A stretch of 64,000 bases of DNA from AC-32 sp963788215 (GCA_963788215.1 CAWBFX010000010.1:248001-312000), one strand, 5' to 3'; counted from the first letter of the stretch, positions 7,390 through 15,967 are shown. The notes: generated by a model from the sequence alone, not told the origin. Translations and numbers: made by a program.

Positions 7390-8700
7390 ATGAGAATCCC
7401 GCGTTTCCGGCGGGGCGCGCCGCCTCCGGCAGTCGACGCACAGGCCGAGACGATCGTTCAGGGCCCAGCCGTCGCCGAGGAGGAGGTTCCGCCGGGACCA
7501 CCGCCTCCGCGCCGGGGGCCTCCACCGACACTCTGGCCCTGGCTGCTCCTGTTGCTCGTGCTCGTCGCAGCCGGGCTGCTCGCGGTCTGGCTCACGAACC
7601 GTGACGGGGGTCACGACCAGGCCACGCCGGTCGTCGCTGTCCCCGACGTCGTCCACCGGACGCAGGGCAAAGCCGTCGCGCGGTTGAAGGAGGCCGGTCT
7701 CGTCCCGAGCATCGTCACCAAGCCGAGCGGGTTCAAGGCCGGGCTCGTCTTCGCCGAAGCGCCCGCCGCGGGCGCGCGGGTGGCGAAGGGCTCGTCGATC
7801 ACGATCTCGGTCTCCGCGCAGCGGATCGTCGTCGTGCCCGCCGTCGTCCGGATGAAAGCGGCCGCGGCGAAGAAAGCCCTCCGTGGGCGCGGGCTCACCG
7901 CCGAGACGACGAGCGTCCCCTCGTCGAAGAAACCGGAGACGGTCCTCGGGCAGAGCCCTTCGGCCGGGACGCATGTCGCCAAAGGCTCCGTCGTCGCGCT
8001 GCGGATCTCGCAGGGCCGCGTTCGTGTGCCGAATGAGGTCGGCAAGAGCCGCTCGAGCGCGACTACGGCGGTGCAGAAGGCCGGCCTCGTGGCGAAGACC
8101 GCGCTCGTCTCGTCGCCGAAGCGGAAGGGCACCGTCGTCGCGCAGTCACCGGCCGCCGGCAGCTTCGTCGCGAAAGGGTCAGGTGTTCTCCTGAACGTGT
8201 CCGGCGGACCAGCTACGGGCGGCGCCCCGCCGCCACCACCGCCACCGCCCGGGCCGCCTCCGCCGCCGCCACCGCCTCCACCGCCGCCGGCGACCGCGAC
8301 CGTCCCGGACGTCACCGGGCTCAGCCAGGCCGCGGCGCAGCGGCGCCTCGCCGCCGCGGGCTTCAGGCCCGGGGTCGTCTACGTCTCGTCGGACGAGCCG
8401 GAGGAGAACGTGGTCGCGCAGTCCCCGCAGGGCGGCACGCGCGCGAAGCGCGGCTCACACGTGCAGCTCAACGCCTCACTCGGGCCGAACCCCGGCGCAC
8501 TTCAGGCCGTGCCAAACGTGCTGGGCCTCACCGCCACGCAGGCGATCGCGAGGCTGCGCTCCGCCGGCTTCAAGGTGCAGGAGCTGGCGCGGGCGGCCGC
8601 GGATCCAAGCCAGAACGGGCGGGTCGTCGACGAGCAGCCGAGCGGCGGCCGGAAGGTCCCTCAGGGGACCACCGTGACGATCTACGTCGGCCGAGCCTAG
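7390..8700 (+). CDS. Single-pass membrane protein with five PASTA domains
   Basis: The 436-residue protein has a short Pro-rich cytoplasmic N-terminus, one membrane helix (WPWLLLLLVLVAAGLLAVWL, about residues 50-69) and five extracellular PASTA repeats (VPDVVH.., VPAVVR.., VPNEVG.., VPDVTG.., VPNVLG..). A poly-proline stretch encoded near 8225-8290 separates repeats 3 and 4. PASTA domains bind peptidoglycan fragments, usually in PknB-type kinases or PBPs, but no kinase domain is fused here. It resembles the outer half of PknB and may sense or bind cell wall. Its TAG overlaps the stop of the convergent gene. Confidence 0.88.
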   Translation: MRIPRFRRGAPPPAVDAQAETIVQGPAVAEEEVPPGPPPPRRGPPPTLWPWLLLLLVLVAAGLLAVWLTNRDGGHDQATPVVAVPDVVHRTQGKAVARLKEAGLVPSIVTKPSGFKAGLVFAEAPAAGARVAKGSSITISVSAQRIVVVPAVVRMKAAAAKKALRGRGLTAETTSVPSSKKPETVLGQSPSAGTHVAKGSVVALRISQGRVRVPNEVGKSRSSATTAVQKAGLVAKTALVSSPKRKGTVVAQSPAAGSFVAKGSGVLLNVSGGPATGGAPPPPPPPPGPPPPPPPPPPPPATATVPDVTGLSQAAAQRRLAAAGFRPGVVYVSSDEPEENVVAQSPQGGTRAKRGSHVQLNASLGPNPGALQAVPNVLGLTATQAIARLRSAGFKVQELARAAADPSQNGRVVDEQPSGGRKVPQGTTVTIYVGRA

Positions 8701-9615
8701 GCGTCGACGACGTCGACCGAGACGATCAGGTCGGGCCGGATGAAGCGGCCCGCGTAGAACGGCCACGAGCCGTTCGAGTTGGAGAACTGCTCGATTACTT
8801 CCTGCGCGCCCTCCATCGCCGTCCCGAAGTCGTTGAACTCGCCGACGTCGACCCCGTCGCCGTCCTGCAGCCGCACGATCACGCGGTAGGCGCCGCGGCT
8901 GTGGACGAGTGGCTCGAGGAGCTGGGTCTCGAGCGGGGCCGGCGCGATGGGCTCGGCTGCCGGTGCCGGAGGGAAGGGATCGATGACGGGGAGCTCGGCA
9001 GGAGCCTCGGCCGGAACCTCGGCAGCCGGCGGCATGACCGGCTCGGGGGCCGGGGGCGTCAGCGTGAGAGGCTCGAGCGCAGGGAGTTGTGCCGGCTCGG
9101 GCTGGACGGGCTCGGGCTGGCTCGGGTGCCGGGGGGAAGTTGACGGGGATGACCGGAGTCGGCTCGACCGGAGCCGGGTCGGGGGCCATCGCCGGAATCT
9201 CGGGCTGGGGCTCGGGAGCCATCGCCGGCAGCGGGTCGGCCTGGGGGGCAGCCGGGGCCGGCGCGACCGGAGCCATCAGTGGTGCGAGCGCAGGAAGCTC
9301 GGCCGGCTGCACGGGCTCGGCGGGCTGCACGGGCTCGACAGGCTGTGCCGGCTCGACAGGCTGTGCCGGCTCGACAGGCTGTGAGCTCATCAGCGGCTCG
9401 AACGCCGGGATCGGCTCGGCCGCCGGCGCCGGAACGGGGGTCGCCTCGGGCTCGGGTGCGTCCGGTGGGCGCAGCGCAGGAGCCACCGTCCGGATGTCCG
9501 GCTGGAAGCTCGGCTCGGGCAGGAGCGACCCTGAGCTCACCATAGGTGGGCTCAAGGGCGGCTCGAGCGCGAGCCCGATGCCGGAGGTGATCTCGTGCGT
9601 CCCTAGTAAAGACAT
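8697..9615 (-). CDS. Pro/Glu/Ala-rich protein with a conserved C-terminal domain (one frameshift)
   Basis: The frame from ATG 9615 (MSLLGTHEITSGIG; upstream GGAAAGGGGAAC) encodes a long low-complexity region of P, E, A, V and Q, including near-identical PVEPAQ units from an 18-bp tandem repeat near 9330-9380. At a run of six G (9131-9136) the frame must skip one base to continue into a compact C-terminal domain (YRVIVRLQDGDGVDVGEF ... WPFYAGRFIRPDLIVSVDVV) ending at 8697. The C-terminal domain looks folded, but I do not recognise it. The homopolymer suggests sequencing error or recent frameshift. No signal peptide is seen. Its stop overlaps the PASTA gene end. Confidence 0.6.
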
Positions 9616-9841
9616 GTTCCCCTTTCCGATGGTCTCCGGATCGCGCAGGAGGTCGCGCGCACGCTGGTCGAGCCCTGGATCCACGAGCGTGTGCTCGGGC
9701 GAGAGCCGCCGTACGAGGGATTTCCGATTGATGAGACCAAGTCGCCGCAGTTTTCGTGTCTAGCCGCACGCGGGAGTGCTTCCCGCAGATGCAGTATCGG
9801 TGGGGCCGCTCGCGGCGGTCATGCCCCATTCGGGGGGAATC

Positions 9842-9868
9842 GGGCGGGCGGCTCGGGGCCGCCCGCCC
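9842..9868 (-). terminator. Terminator hairpin after the collagen-like gene
   Basis: GGGCGGGCGGC / GCCGCCCGCCC form an 11-bp all-GC stem with a 5-nt loop, 10 bp beyond the stop of the minus-strand gene at 9878. Confidence 0.7.
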
Positions 9869-9877
9869 TCCCGGCTG

Positions 9878-10837
9878 TCAGTGGTTCGAGGCCCTCGGCG
9901 AAGGGCTCGCCGAGACGGTGAAGTCGACCGAGTTGTCGCCGCTGTCGTGGCCGTCGGGGAGCCGCACCGCGCTGTTTCCGGGAGCCCCGGCCGCCGGCGG
10001 CGCGGGCGCCGGCAGCCCGCGGACGAACGCGTTCGTGGCATCGCCGTAGCCGAGCGAGTCCACGATCGTCCCGTTCTCGTCGCGGAGCGCAAGCCCGCCG
10101 CCGGTTGCGGCCAGCGAGGCGGTGAAGCTCTGGTCCGCGGCCGGCGGGCCTGCGTAATCGCGCCCACCGAACAGGTAGAACCCTCCAGGCGCGAGCAGCG
10201 TGTCGGAGGCGATGGTCCCGAGGCCGATGTCACTCGTTCCGGCGGCTGAGCGGTAGACGAGCCGGTAGCCCCCGAGGTCGGCCGGTGCGGTGCCGCCGTT
10301 GTAGATCTCGACGAACTCGTTCTGCGCAGAGCCCGTGATGCCGGTCATGAACTCGTTGATCCGCAGGTCGGCCGAGCCTCCCCCGCCGGTGACGCATGTG
10401 ATCGAAGCCGCGCCGTCGCTCCCGTAGACGACCGAGAGCGTGCCGGTGCCGCCCGGCGCGTGGCAGGTCGAGCCGTTCAGGTCGTCGAGCGAGGTGATTT
10501 GCGCTCCCGCGGGACCAGTCGGCCCACGTGCTCCGGTCGCGCCGGCGGGCCCCTGCGCCCCCGTCGCTCCCGGCGGCCCGGCCGGACCGGGCGCCCCGTC
10601 GGCTCCCGGCGCTCCTGCGGGCCCAGGCGGTCCCGCGGGTCCTTGCACGTTCCACGCGACCGGCTGCTCTCCGCGTCGACAGGCATTCGGCCCGGCGACG
10701 ACGCGCACGCGGCCGGTGTGACGCTGGACGCAGGCGTTGATCACGCCGCCGTGCCGCCGGTGGGCGGTTGCGTGGGCGGCCAGGGCCGCGCTCCCTGCGA
10801 ACGCAAGGGCGAGCGCGCCGAACAAGACGATTCGCAT
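9878..10837 (-). CDS. Secreted collagen-like protein with a lamin-tail (LTD) domain
   Basis: The 319-residue protein starts at ATG 10837 after AGAGGAG. It has a signal peptide (MRIVLFGALALAFAGSAALA), a short region with two Cys (INACVQRHTGRVRVV, GPNACRRGEQP), about 15 uninterrupted Gly-X-Y triplets (GPAGPPGPAGAPGADGAPG and on), then a lamin-tail domain (LRINEFMTG ... NEFVEIYNGG ... DLGGYRLVYR ... LAPGGFYLFGG). Collagen-like stretches form stiff trimers; LTDs of bacteria occur in secreted proteins and nucleases. It is probably a surface stalk with an adhesive head. The call rests on clear repeats and LTD motifs; the role is inferred. Confidence 0.85.
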   Translation of the reverse strand: MRIVLFGALALAFAGSAALAAHATAHRRHGGVINACVQRHTGRVRVVAGPNACRRGEQPVAWNVQGPAGPPGPAGAPGADGAPGPAGPPGATGAQGPAGATGARGPTGPAGAQITSLDDLNGSTCHAPGGTGTLSVVYGSDGAASITCVTGGGGSADLRINEFMTGITGSAQNEFVEIYNGGTAPADLGGYRLVYRSAAGTSDIGLGTIASDTLLAPGGFYLFGGRDYAGPPAADQSFTASLAATGGGLALRDENGTIVDSLGYGDATNAFVRGLPAPAPPAAGAPGNSAVRLPDGHDSGDNSVDFTVSASPSPRASNH

Positions 10838-10935
10838 CGAAAAGCTCCTCTCGTCGATTGCCTCCACTGGTACCGGCGGCCTCGAGAGGAAGCCAGGCTT
10901 CGCGCGCCTTTCGGCACGCCCGTGTCACACAGTCG

Positions 10936-11808
10936 TTACGTAAACCAGAAGTAGAGCGATGTGCCGAGCCCGGCGAGCACGCAGTAGATCGCGAACGGGA
11001 CGAGGGTCTTCGTCTCGAAGTAGCGCATCAGGAAGCGCACCGCGAGGTACGCCGTCAGCGCCGAGCACAGCGCGCCGACGAGCGCCTGGCCCCGCACGCC
11101 GTTTCCTTGCGAGCCCGCGAGCTCCGGCAGCTTCAGGATCGCCGCCGCGCCGATGATCGGCGTCGCGAGCAGGAACGCGAAGCGCGCAGCATCCTTGTTC
11201 GAGAGCCCCATCAACAGGCCGCCGCCCATCGTGGCGCCGGAGCGCGAGAAGCCGGGGATCAGCGCCAGCGCCTGCGCAGCTCCGATCCCGAAGGCCCCGC
11301 CGAACGTCGTCTGGTGCGCGATCCGCGCGTCGTCGTCCTCCTCCACCTGCGGCGCCCGCCGGCGCAGGAGCTCCGCGCCGTAGAGCATGAAGCCGTTCAG
11401 CATCAGGAAGAACGCCGCCGACTGGGGCGATGCGAACACGCTCCGAAGCTTGCTTTCGAGGAGGAGCCCGAGGATTCCGGCCGGGATCGTCCCGACCACG
11501 AGCAGCCAGGCGAGCTTCGCGTCGGTGTCGGCGGGGTCGATTCCGCGGTCGCGCAGGCTCCGCCCCAGACCCTTCACGATCCGAACCCAGTCGGCCCAGA
11601 AGAAGCCCAGCAGGACGAGCGCGGTCGCCAGGTGGGTCGCGACGAGGAAAGTGATGAAGTACTTGTCGTTCTGATGGATGTCCCAGCCGAGCAGGCTCGG
11701 GAGGATCACGCTGTGGCCGAGGCTCGAGATGGGGAAAAGCTCCGAGACGCCCTGGAGCAGGCCGAGGATGATCGCCTGCCCGTACGAGATGAGCGACGCG
11801 AGCGCCAC
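10936..11808 (-). CDS. uppP: Undecaprenyl-diphosphatase (BacA/UppP)
   Basis: The 290-residue polytopic membrane protein dephosphorylates undecaprenyl pyrophosphate to recycle the lipid carrier for peptidoglycan and other cell-wall polymers. LGLLQGVSELFPISSLGHSV near the N-terminus is the conserved (E/Q)xxxE-type motif with SSxGH, and LIPGFSRSGATMGGGLLMGL is the PGxSRSG motif. About eight membrane segments are visible. The GTG start at 11808 directly abuts the TGA of the upstream small membrane gene, so the two form an operon. BacA enzymes can also confer bacitracin tolerance. Confidence 0.95.
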   Translation of the reverse strand: MALASLISYGQAIILGLLQGVSELFPISSLGHSVILPSLLGWDIHQNDKYFITFLVATHLATALVLLGFFWADWVRIVKGLGRSLRDRGIDPADTDAKLAWLLVVGTIPAGILGLLLESKLRSVFASPQSAAFFLMLNGFMLYGAELLRRRAPQVEEDDDARIAHQTTFGGAFGIGAAQALALIPGFSRSGATMGGGLLMGLSNKDAARFAFLLATPIIGAAAILKLPELAGSQGNGVRGQALVGALCSALTAYLAVRFLMRYFETKTLVPFAIYCVLAGLGTSLYFWFT

Positions 11809-12051
11809 TCAGGCCGCGGGCTGCGTGCGCTTCGGCCCGCTCTGGAACCAGGCGAAGACGAGCAGCGCCAGCCCGACCAGGAACGCGGCGATCCCATGCT
11901 TCACGTGGTGGTGCCCCGATCCCGACTCGTGGCCGGGAAAGAAGGACGGCAGCGACCTGGCGGGCTCGATCCAGTAGACGAACGCCAGCACGATCAGCGC
12001 GATCCCGAGAACGGCGGCGGCGATCACGACTGGCCGGCTGTTCAGGCGCAC
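11809..12051 (-). CDS. Small two-helix membrane protein with a His-rich loop
   Basis: 80 residues with two transmembrane helices (PVVIAAAVLGIALIVLAFVY and IAAFLVGLALLVFAWFQ) joined by a hydrophilic loop containing GHESGSGHHHVKHG. No family is recognised. GTG 12051 lies 8 nt after TATCGT (complement of 12060-12065), a leaderless-like arrangement, and the stop abuts the uppP start. Position between a lipid-carrier phosphatase and a polyprenol-dependent mannosyltransferase suggests an envelope role; the His cluster could bind metal. Both are inference. Confidence 0.7.
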   Translation of the reverse strand: MRLNSRPVVIAAAVLGIALIVLAFVYWIEPARSLPSFFPGHESGSGHHHVKHGIAAFLVGLALLVFAWFQSGPKRTQPAA

Positions 12052-12068
12052 GATGCGGGACGATACCG

Positions 12069-13244
12069 CTAGAGCGGGACGCCGTCCGGGAGGAGGTACG
12101 CGCAGAAGGCCAGGGCGAGCACCCAGACGAGCCGGTCCTCCTCGACCGCCGCGAGCGGGACGGCCCACGCCGCGTACCAGGGCAGCAGCCACGGCGTGGC
12201 GACGAGGAGAAGCATCGAAGCGAGGCCCATCCGCGGGCGGCCCGCGCGGGCGCTGCGGACGAGCAGCGGCGCGAAGACGGCGAGCGGGACGAGCGCGAGC
12301 CAGCGTGGCAGCCCGAGCTGCTGTAGGCGCGAGGGGATCGCCCAGTCCGAGGTCCTGTGGGCGAAAATCCCGAGCGTCGTGATCCAGGCGGTGCCGAAGA
12401 AGTAGAACGTGACCGCGGCGAGCAGTCCGCCGGCGAGCGCGAAGCCGGCGATCATCCCCAGCGCCTGGCGGCGGGTCGAGGCGAGCAGCCGCAGCGGCAA
12501 GAGCCCGAGCGCGATCCACTTCACTCCGCCTGCGAGGGCGAAGCTCGCCCCGGCGAACTGCGGGCGGCGCGCCGCCAGCGCGAAGGCGCCGAGCACGAAC
12601 GCCATCATCCAGATGTCGTTGTGGCCGCCTCCGGCGAAGTCGACGGCGAGCAGCGGGTTCCAGCCGACGAATGCGGCTGCAAAGGCCGGCAGCGGCGCGA
12701 CCGTCGCAGCCAGAGCCGTCACCGCCAGCATCCCCGCCGCTCCGGCCGCGCGGTAGGCGAGCTGCGCGTTCCCGGGCGAGCGCCCCTCGGTTGCAGCGAG
12801 CCCGGCCGAGGCCGCCGAGAAGACGGGCCCGTAGACGGACTTGCTCGTGCGCCAGCCCTTCGCCATCGCGCGTGAGGCCGGATCGGCCGCGAATCGCTCG
12901 GGGGCGACGGTGTACGGGTTCGCGTCGTGGACGGCGGCGATCCGCCCGTACGCCCAGTAGGCGTAGACGTCGCGGGAGATAACCAGCGGCCCGGCCAGCG
13001 GCACGAGCTGAATCGCCGCGGCGATCACCAGGACGACCGCCACGTGCGGGCGGAAACGGCGTACGACGAAGAGGGCGCCGATGTACAGGGCGAACGCACA
13101 GCAGGCCGCGCTGAGGAAGACGGCGGAGGGAAGGTCGCTGCCCTCCGGAGCGCCCGCCCGCAACGGCGAGCCCGGCCAAGAAGCGGCCAGCGCGCCGAGC
13201 CCGAGAAGGGCCGCGATCGAGGCGCCGAGCGGTGCTGCTCGCAC
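12069..13244 (-). CDS. GT-C polyprenol-phosphate-mannose-dependent mannosyltransferase (MptB-like)
   Basis: A 391-residue protein with about ten membrane helices. The first outer loop carries the GT-C signature region (VISRDVYAYWAYGRI, then HDANPYTVAPERFAADP) like the Asp-containing active-site loop of MptA/MptB alpha-1,6-mannosyltransferases, and VGWNPLLAVDFAGGGHND is another conserved block. These enzymes transfer mannose from polyprenyl-P-mannose to cell-envelope glycans such as lipomannan. The start at GTG 13244 is divergent from the ABC exporter operon across 37 bp. The exact acceptor is unknown. Confidence 0.78.
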   Translation of the reverse strand: MRAAPLGASIAALLGLGALAASWPGSPLRAGAPEGSDLPSAVFLSAACCAFALYIGALFVVRRFRPHVAVVLVIAAAIQLVPLAGPLVISRDVYAYWAYGRIAAVHDANPYTVAPERFAADPASRAMAKGWRTSKSVYGPVFSAASAGLAATEGRSPGNAQLAYRAAGAAGMLAVTALAATVAPLPAFAAAFVGWNPLLAVDFAGGGHNDIWMMAFVLGAFALAARRPQFAGASFALAGGVKWIALGLLPLRLLASTRRQALGMIAGFALAGGLLAAVTFYFFGTAWITTLGIFAHRTSDWAIPSRLQQLGLPRWLALVPLAVFAPLLVRSARAGRPRMGLASMLLLVATPWLLPWYAAWAVPLAAVEEDRLVWVLALAFCAYLLPDGVPL

Positions 13245-13269
13245 GGTCTAATCATCCGGGTTCGGTCGC

Positions 13270-13275
13270 TAGGGT
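13270..13275 (+). promoter_or_regulatory. Leaderless-type -10 box of the ABC exporter
   Basis: TAGGGT ends 6 nt before ATG 13282. On the opposite strand GATGAT (complement of 13253-13258) precedes GTG 13244 by a similar distance, so this 37-bp gap probably holds two divergent leaderless promoters. Confidence 0.55.
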
Positions 13276-13281
13276 GCGGGC

Positions 13282-14277
13282 ATGACCGACCTCGCGATCG
13301 AGGCCGAAGGGCTGGTCCGCGTCTTCAAGAAGGGACCGCGCGCCGTGGACGGGATCGAACTCGCCGTCGAGTCCGGCGAGATCTACGGGTTCCTGGGACC
13401 GAACGGGGCCGGCAAGTCGACCACCGTCCTGATGCTGACGACCCTCCTCCCGCCGACGGAGGGGACGGCCCGTGTCGGCGGCTTCGACGTGGTGCGCGAA
13501 GGCCCGCAGGTGCGCTCCACGATCGGCGCCGCGCTGCAGGAAGCCGCGCTCGACCCGCTGCTCACGGGGCGCGAGCACCTGCGCCTGCAGGCCTCGCTGC
13601 AGGGCCTCCCGAAGGACGTCAGGCGCGCCCGGGCCGACGAGCTGCTGACGCGCGTCGGGCTCACCGAGGCCGCCGACCGCAAGGTGCGGGGGTACTCCGG
13701 CGGGATGAAGCGCCGCCTCGACCTGGCGCTGGCGCTCGTCCACTCGCCGCGGATCCTCTTCCTCGACGAGCCGACGACCGGGCTCGACATCCAGAGCAGG
13801 ACGGCGCTCTGGGAGGAGGTCGCGCGCCTCGCCCGCGACGACGGCGTGACCGTGTTCCTGACGACCCAGTACCTCGAGGAGGCGGACGTCCTCGCCGACC
13901 GCGTCGGGATCATCGACCACGGCAAGATCGTCGCCGAGGGAACGCCCGCCGAGCTGAAGGCGACCGTCGGCCGGCCGACGGTGGAGGCGGTTCCGGCCGA
14001 CCCCGCCGACCGCGAACGGGCCGGCGCGATCCTCGCCCCGTTCGGCGAGCCGTGCGGCTCCGAGCGCGGCGTCGCCGTGCGGCTGCGCTCGGGCGAGGCC
14101 GACCTCGCCGGGATCGTGCGCGCGCTCGACGCGGAGGGCCTCAAGGTCGAGCAGCTGCAGCTGCACCAGCCGTCGCTCGACGACGTCTTCCTCGCCAAGA
14201 CCGGCCGGTCGCTCGAGGGCGCGGCCGAGGAGGAGGACGAACGCGCGCGCGGCGGGCTGGCCATGGAGCCGGCCTAA
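13282..14277 (+). CDS. ABC-2 exporter, ATP-binding subunit (DrrA-like)
   Basis: 331 residues with Walker A GPNGAGKSTT (near 38), signature VRGYSGGMKRRLDLALALV, Walker B RILFLDEPTTGLD and a switch His region (FLTTQYLEEADVLADRV). The C-terminal 100 residues include the DUF4162-like domain of daunorubicin-resistance-type ATPases. It energises export through the two permeases that follow (14345 and 15129). Substrate unknown: drugs, lipids or polymers are typical. The stop TAA overlaps the ATG of repeat copy 2. Confidence 0.92.
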   Translation: MTDLAIEAEGLVRVFKKGPRAVDGIELAVESGEIYGFLGPNGAGKSTTVLMLTTLLPPTEGTARVGGFDVVREGPQVRSTIGAALQEAALDPLLTGREHLRLQASLQGLPKDVRRARADELLTRVGLTEAADRKVRGYSGGMKRRLDLALALVHSPRILFLDEPTTGLDIQSRTALWEEVARLARDDGVTVFLTTQYLEEADVLADRVGIIDHGKIVAEGTPAELKATVGRPTVEAVPADPADRERAGAILAPFGEPCGSERGVAVRLRSGEADLAGIVRALDAEGLKVEQLQLHQPSLDDVFLAKTGRSLEGAAEEEDERARGGLAMEPA

Positions 14278-14348
14278 TGAGCGTAGGCTCGACGGAGCTC
14301 ATCAAGGAGCGGAGGCGGCGGCTTTGCCGGCGCCGGGAGCGGGATTGA
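14277..14348 (+). repeat. Operon-junction repeat, copy 2: 23-codon ORF between ABC ATPase and permease
   Basis: Second copy of the repeat at 2803-2874. ATG 14277 overlaps the ATPase stop TAA (14275-14277), and the repeat's TGA (14346-14348) overlaps the TTG start of the permease (14345-14347). The peptide again begins MSVGSTELIKERR, and ends LCRRRERD. Four bases differ from copy 1: one change is silent, three alter two codons. Flanking sequence is unrelated, so the element itself was copied. GGAGG at 14311-14315 and GGGAG near 14335 could serve the permease. Confidence 0.85.
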
Positions 14349-15118
14349 GCAGTTTCGTAGACCAGGTCTACGTCCTTGCGCGCCGCTCGGTGGTGCGTAC
14401 GCTGCGTCAGCCGGCGAACGTGATCGGGCCGCTGGTCTTTCCGATGATGCTGCTCGCCGTCAACTCCGGCGGGCTCAAGGCCGAGACGAAGCTGCCGGGC
14501 TTTCCGACGACGTCGTTCGTCGCCTTCGCGCTCGCGGTTCCCTTCATGCAGGGCGCGCTGTTCGCGACGATGAACGCGGGCACCGATCTCGCGCGTGACA
14601 TTCAAACCGGGTTCCTCAGCCGGTTGTCGCTGACGCCGATGCGCCGGCTGGCGGTCCTCGGCGGCCAGCTGGGCGGCGTCGTCACGCTCGGCCTGCTGCA
14701 GGCGATCGTCTACCTGAGCGTCGGCATCGCGGTAGGCGTCCACATCAAGTCCGGGGTGCCGGGCGTGCTCGTCCTGCTCGGGTTCGCGGTCTTCGTCGCG
14801 TTCGCATTCGGGGCGCTCGGCGCCTTCGCGGCGCTGCGCACCGGCTCCGGCGAGGCTGTGCAGGGCCTCTTCCCGGTCTTCTTCGTCTTCCTGTTCATCT
14901 CGTCGATGAACATCCCGCGGAACCTGATGTCGGTCACCTGGTTCCGGGACGTCGCCACGGCGAACCCGGTCTCGTACCTGATCGAGTGCGTGCGCAGCCT
15001 GATCATCACCGGGTGGGACGGGCAGGCGATCGCGCTCGGATTCGCGATCGCGCTCGTGATCTCGATCGTCGCCTTCGCGCTCGCGTCCCACGCGTTGAAG
15101 GAGCGGATGGCCAGATGA
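14345..15118 (+). CDS. ABC-2 type exporter permease 1
   Basis: A 257-residue membrane protein with six predicted helices and the usual ABC-2 N-terminal amphipathic segment (FVDQVYVLARRSVVRTLRQP). LARDIQTGFLSRLSLTPMRR is the characteristic cytoplasmic loop and MSVTWFRDVATANPVSYLIE the conserved C-terminal block of this permease family. The start is TTG 14345, overlapping the stop of the preceding 23-codon ORF; TTG 14324 inside the repeat would add seven residues. It pairs with the following permease and the upstream ATPase. Confidence 0.9.
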   Translation: MSSFVDQVYVLARRSVVRTLRQPANVIGPLVFPMMLLAVNSGGLKAETKLPGFPTTSFVAFALAVPFMQGALFATMNAGTDLARDIQTGFLSRLSLTPMRRLAVLGGQLGGVVTLGLLQAIVYLSVGIAVGVHIKSGVPGVLVLLGFAVFVAFAFGALGAFAALRTGSGEAVQGLFPVFFVFLFISSMNIPRNLMSVTWFRDVATANPVSYLIECVRSLIITGWDGQAIALGFAIALVISIVAFALASHALKERMAR

Positions 15119-15128
15119 GGACAGCAAC

Positions 15129-15896
15129 GTGAAGACGCTTGTGGTCGCAAAGGCGGTGGCCTGGCGGACGCTGCACAACGCATTCACGAACCCGTCGCTC
15201 TTGATCCCGTCGTTGATCTTCCCGCTCTTCTTCTTTACCGCCTTCGCGGGCGGGCTCGCGCGTGTCCAGGACGTGCCCGGCTTCGACTACCCGCAGGGCT
15301 ACACGGCGTTCCAGTTCGTGTTCGTGCTGCTGCAGTCGGCTGCGTTCGGGGGCGTCTTCACGGGCTTCAGCATCGCGCGCGACTTCGAGAACGGGTTCGC
15401 GCGACGCCTGCTGCTGGCGGCTCCGCACCGGTTCGGGATCGTTGTCGGCTACGGGGCGGCAGCGCTCGTCCGCTGGTTCGTCACCGTCGCGCTGCTGACC
15501 GCGGTCGCGTTCACGTTCGGGATGCAGGTCGGCGGGAGCGGGATCGACCTGTTCGGGCTCTACGCGCTCGGCTTCATCCTGAACGTGGCCGCGCTGCTCT
15601 GGGCGTGCGGCGTCGCGATGCGGCTGCGGACGATGCAGGCCGGGCCGATCATGCAGATGCCGGTCTTCCTGGTCCTCTTCTTCGCGCCGGTCTACGTCCC
15701 CCTCTCGTTGTTGCAGGGCTGGATCCACGACGTCGCGGTCGTGAACCCGGTCACGCGCGTGGTCGAGGCGGGGCGCGGCTTTCTCGCGGCCGAGCCGACG
15801 CAGGTGGCCGCTGCCTTTGCCGTGGGGATCGGCCTCGTGGTGCTGTTCGGGCTCTGGGCCGTCCGGGGCCTGCGCAAGGCGGAAGCCGCGGGCTGA
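15129..15896 (+). CDS. ABC-2 type exporter permease 2
   Basis: 255 residues, six helices, homologous in plan to the preceding permease: VAWRTLHNAFTNPSLLIPSL at the N-terminus, ARDFENGFARRLLLAAPHR in the loop and LQGWIHDVAVVNPVTRVVEA near the end. GTG 15129 follows the upstream stop by 10 bp with GAGGACA as a weak ribosome-binding site. With its neighbour it should form a heterodimeric channel. The two copies probably arose by an old duplication. Confidence 0.9.
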   Translation: MKTLVVAKAVAWRTLHNAFTNPSLLIPSLIFPLFFFTAFAGGLARVQDVPGFDYPQGYTAFQFVFVLLQSAAFGGVFTGFSIARDFENGFARRLLLAAPHRFGIVVGYGAAALVRWFVTVALLTAVAFTFGMQVGGSGIDLFGLYALGFILNVAALLWACGVAMRLRTMQAGPIMQMPVFLVLFFAPVYVPLSLLQGWIHDVAVVNPVTRVVEAGRGFLAAEPTQVAAAFAVGIGLVVLFGLWAVRGLRKAEAAG

Positions 15897-15967
15897 GCGC
15901 GCGGCCTTGACAGCCTCGCCGCAGGGTCGGAGGATGGTGCGGGGCATCCACGAGGGGAGGGGACACG

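Noticed and set aside
9290..9385. Short tandem repeats (18-bp units) that could suggest a CRISPR array
   Set aside because: The units are contiguous with no spacers and translate to PVEPAQ repeats inside a Pro/Glu-rich protein.
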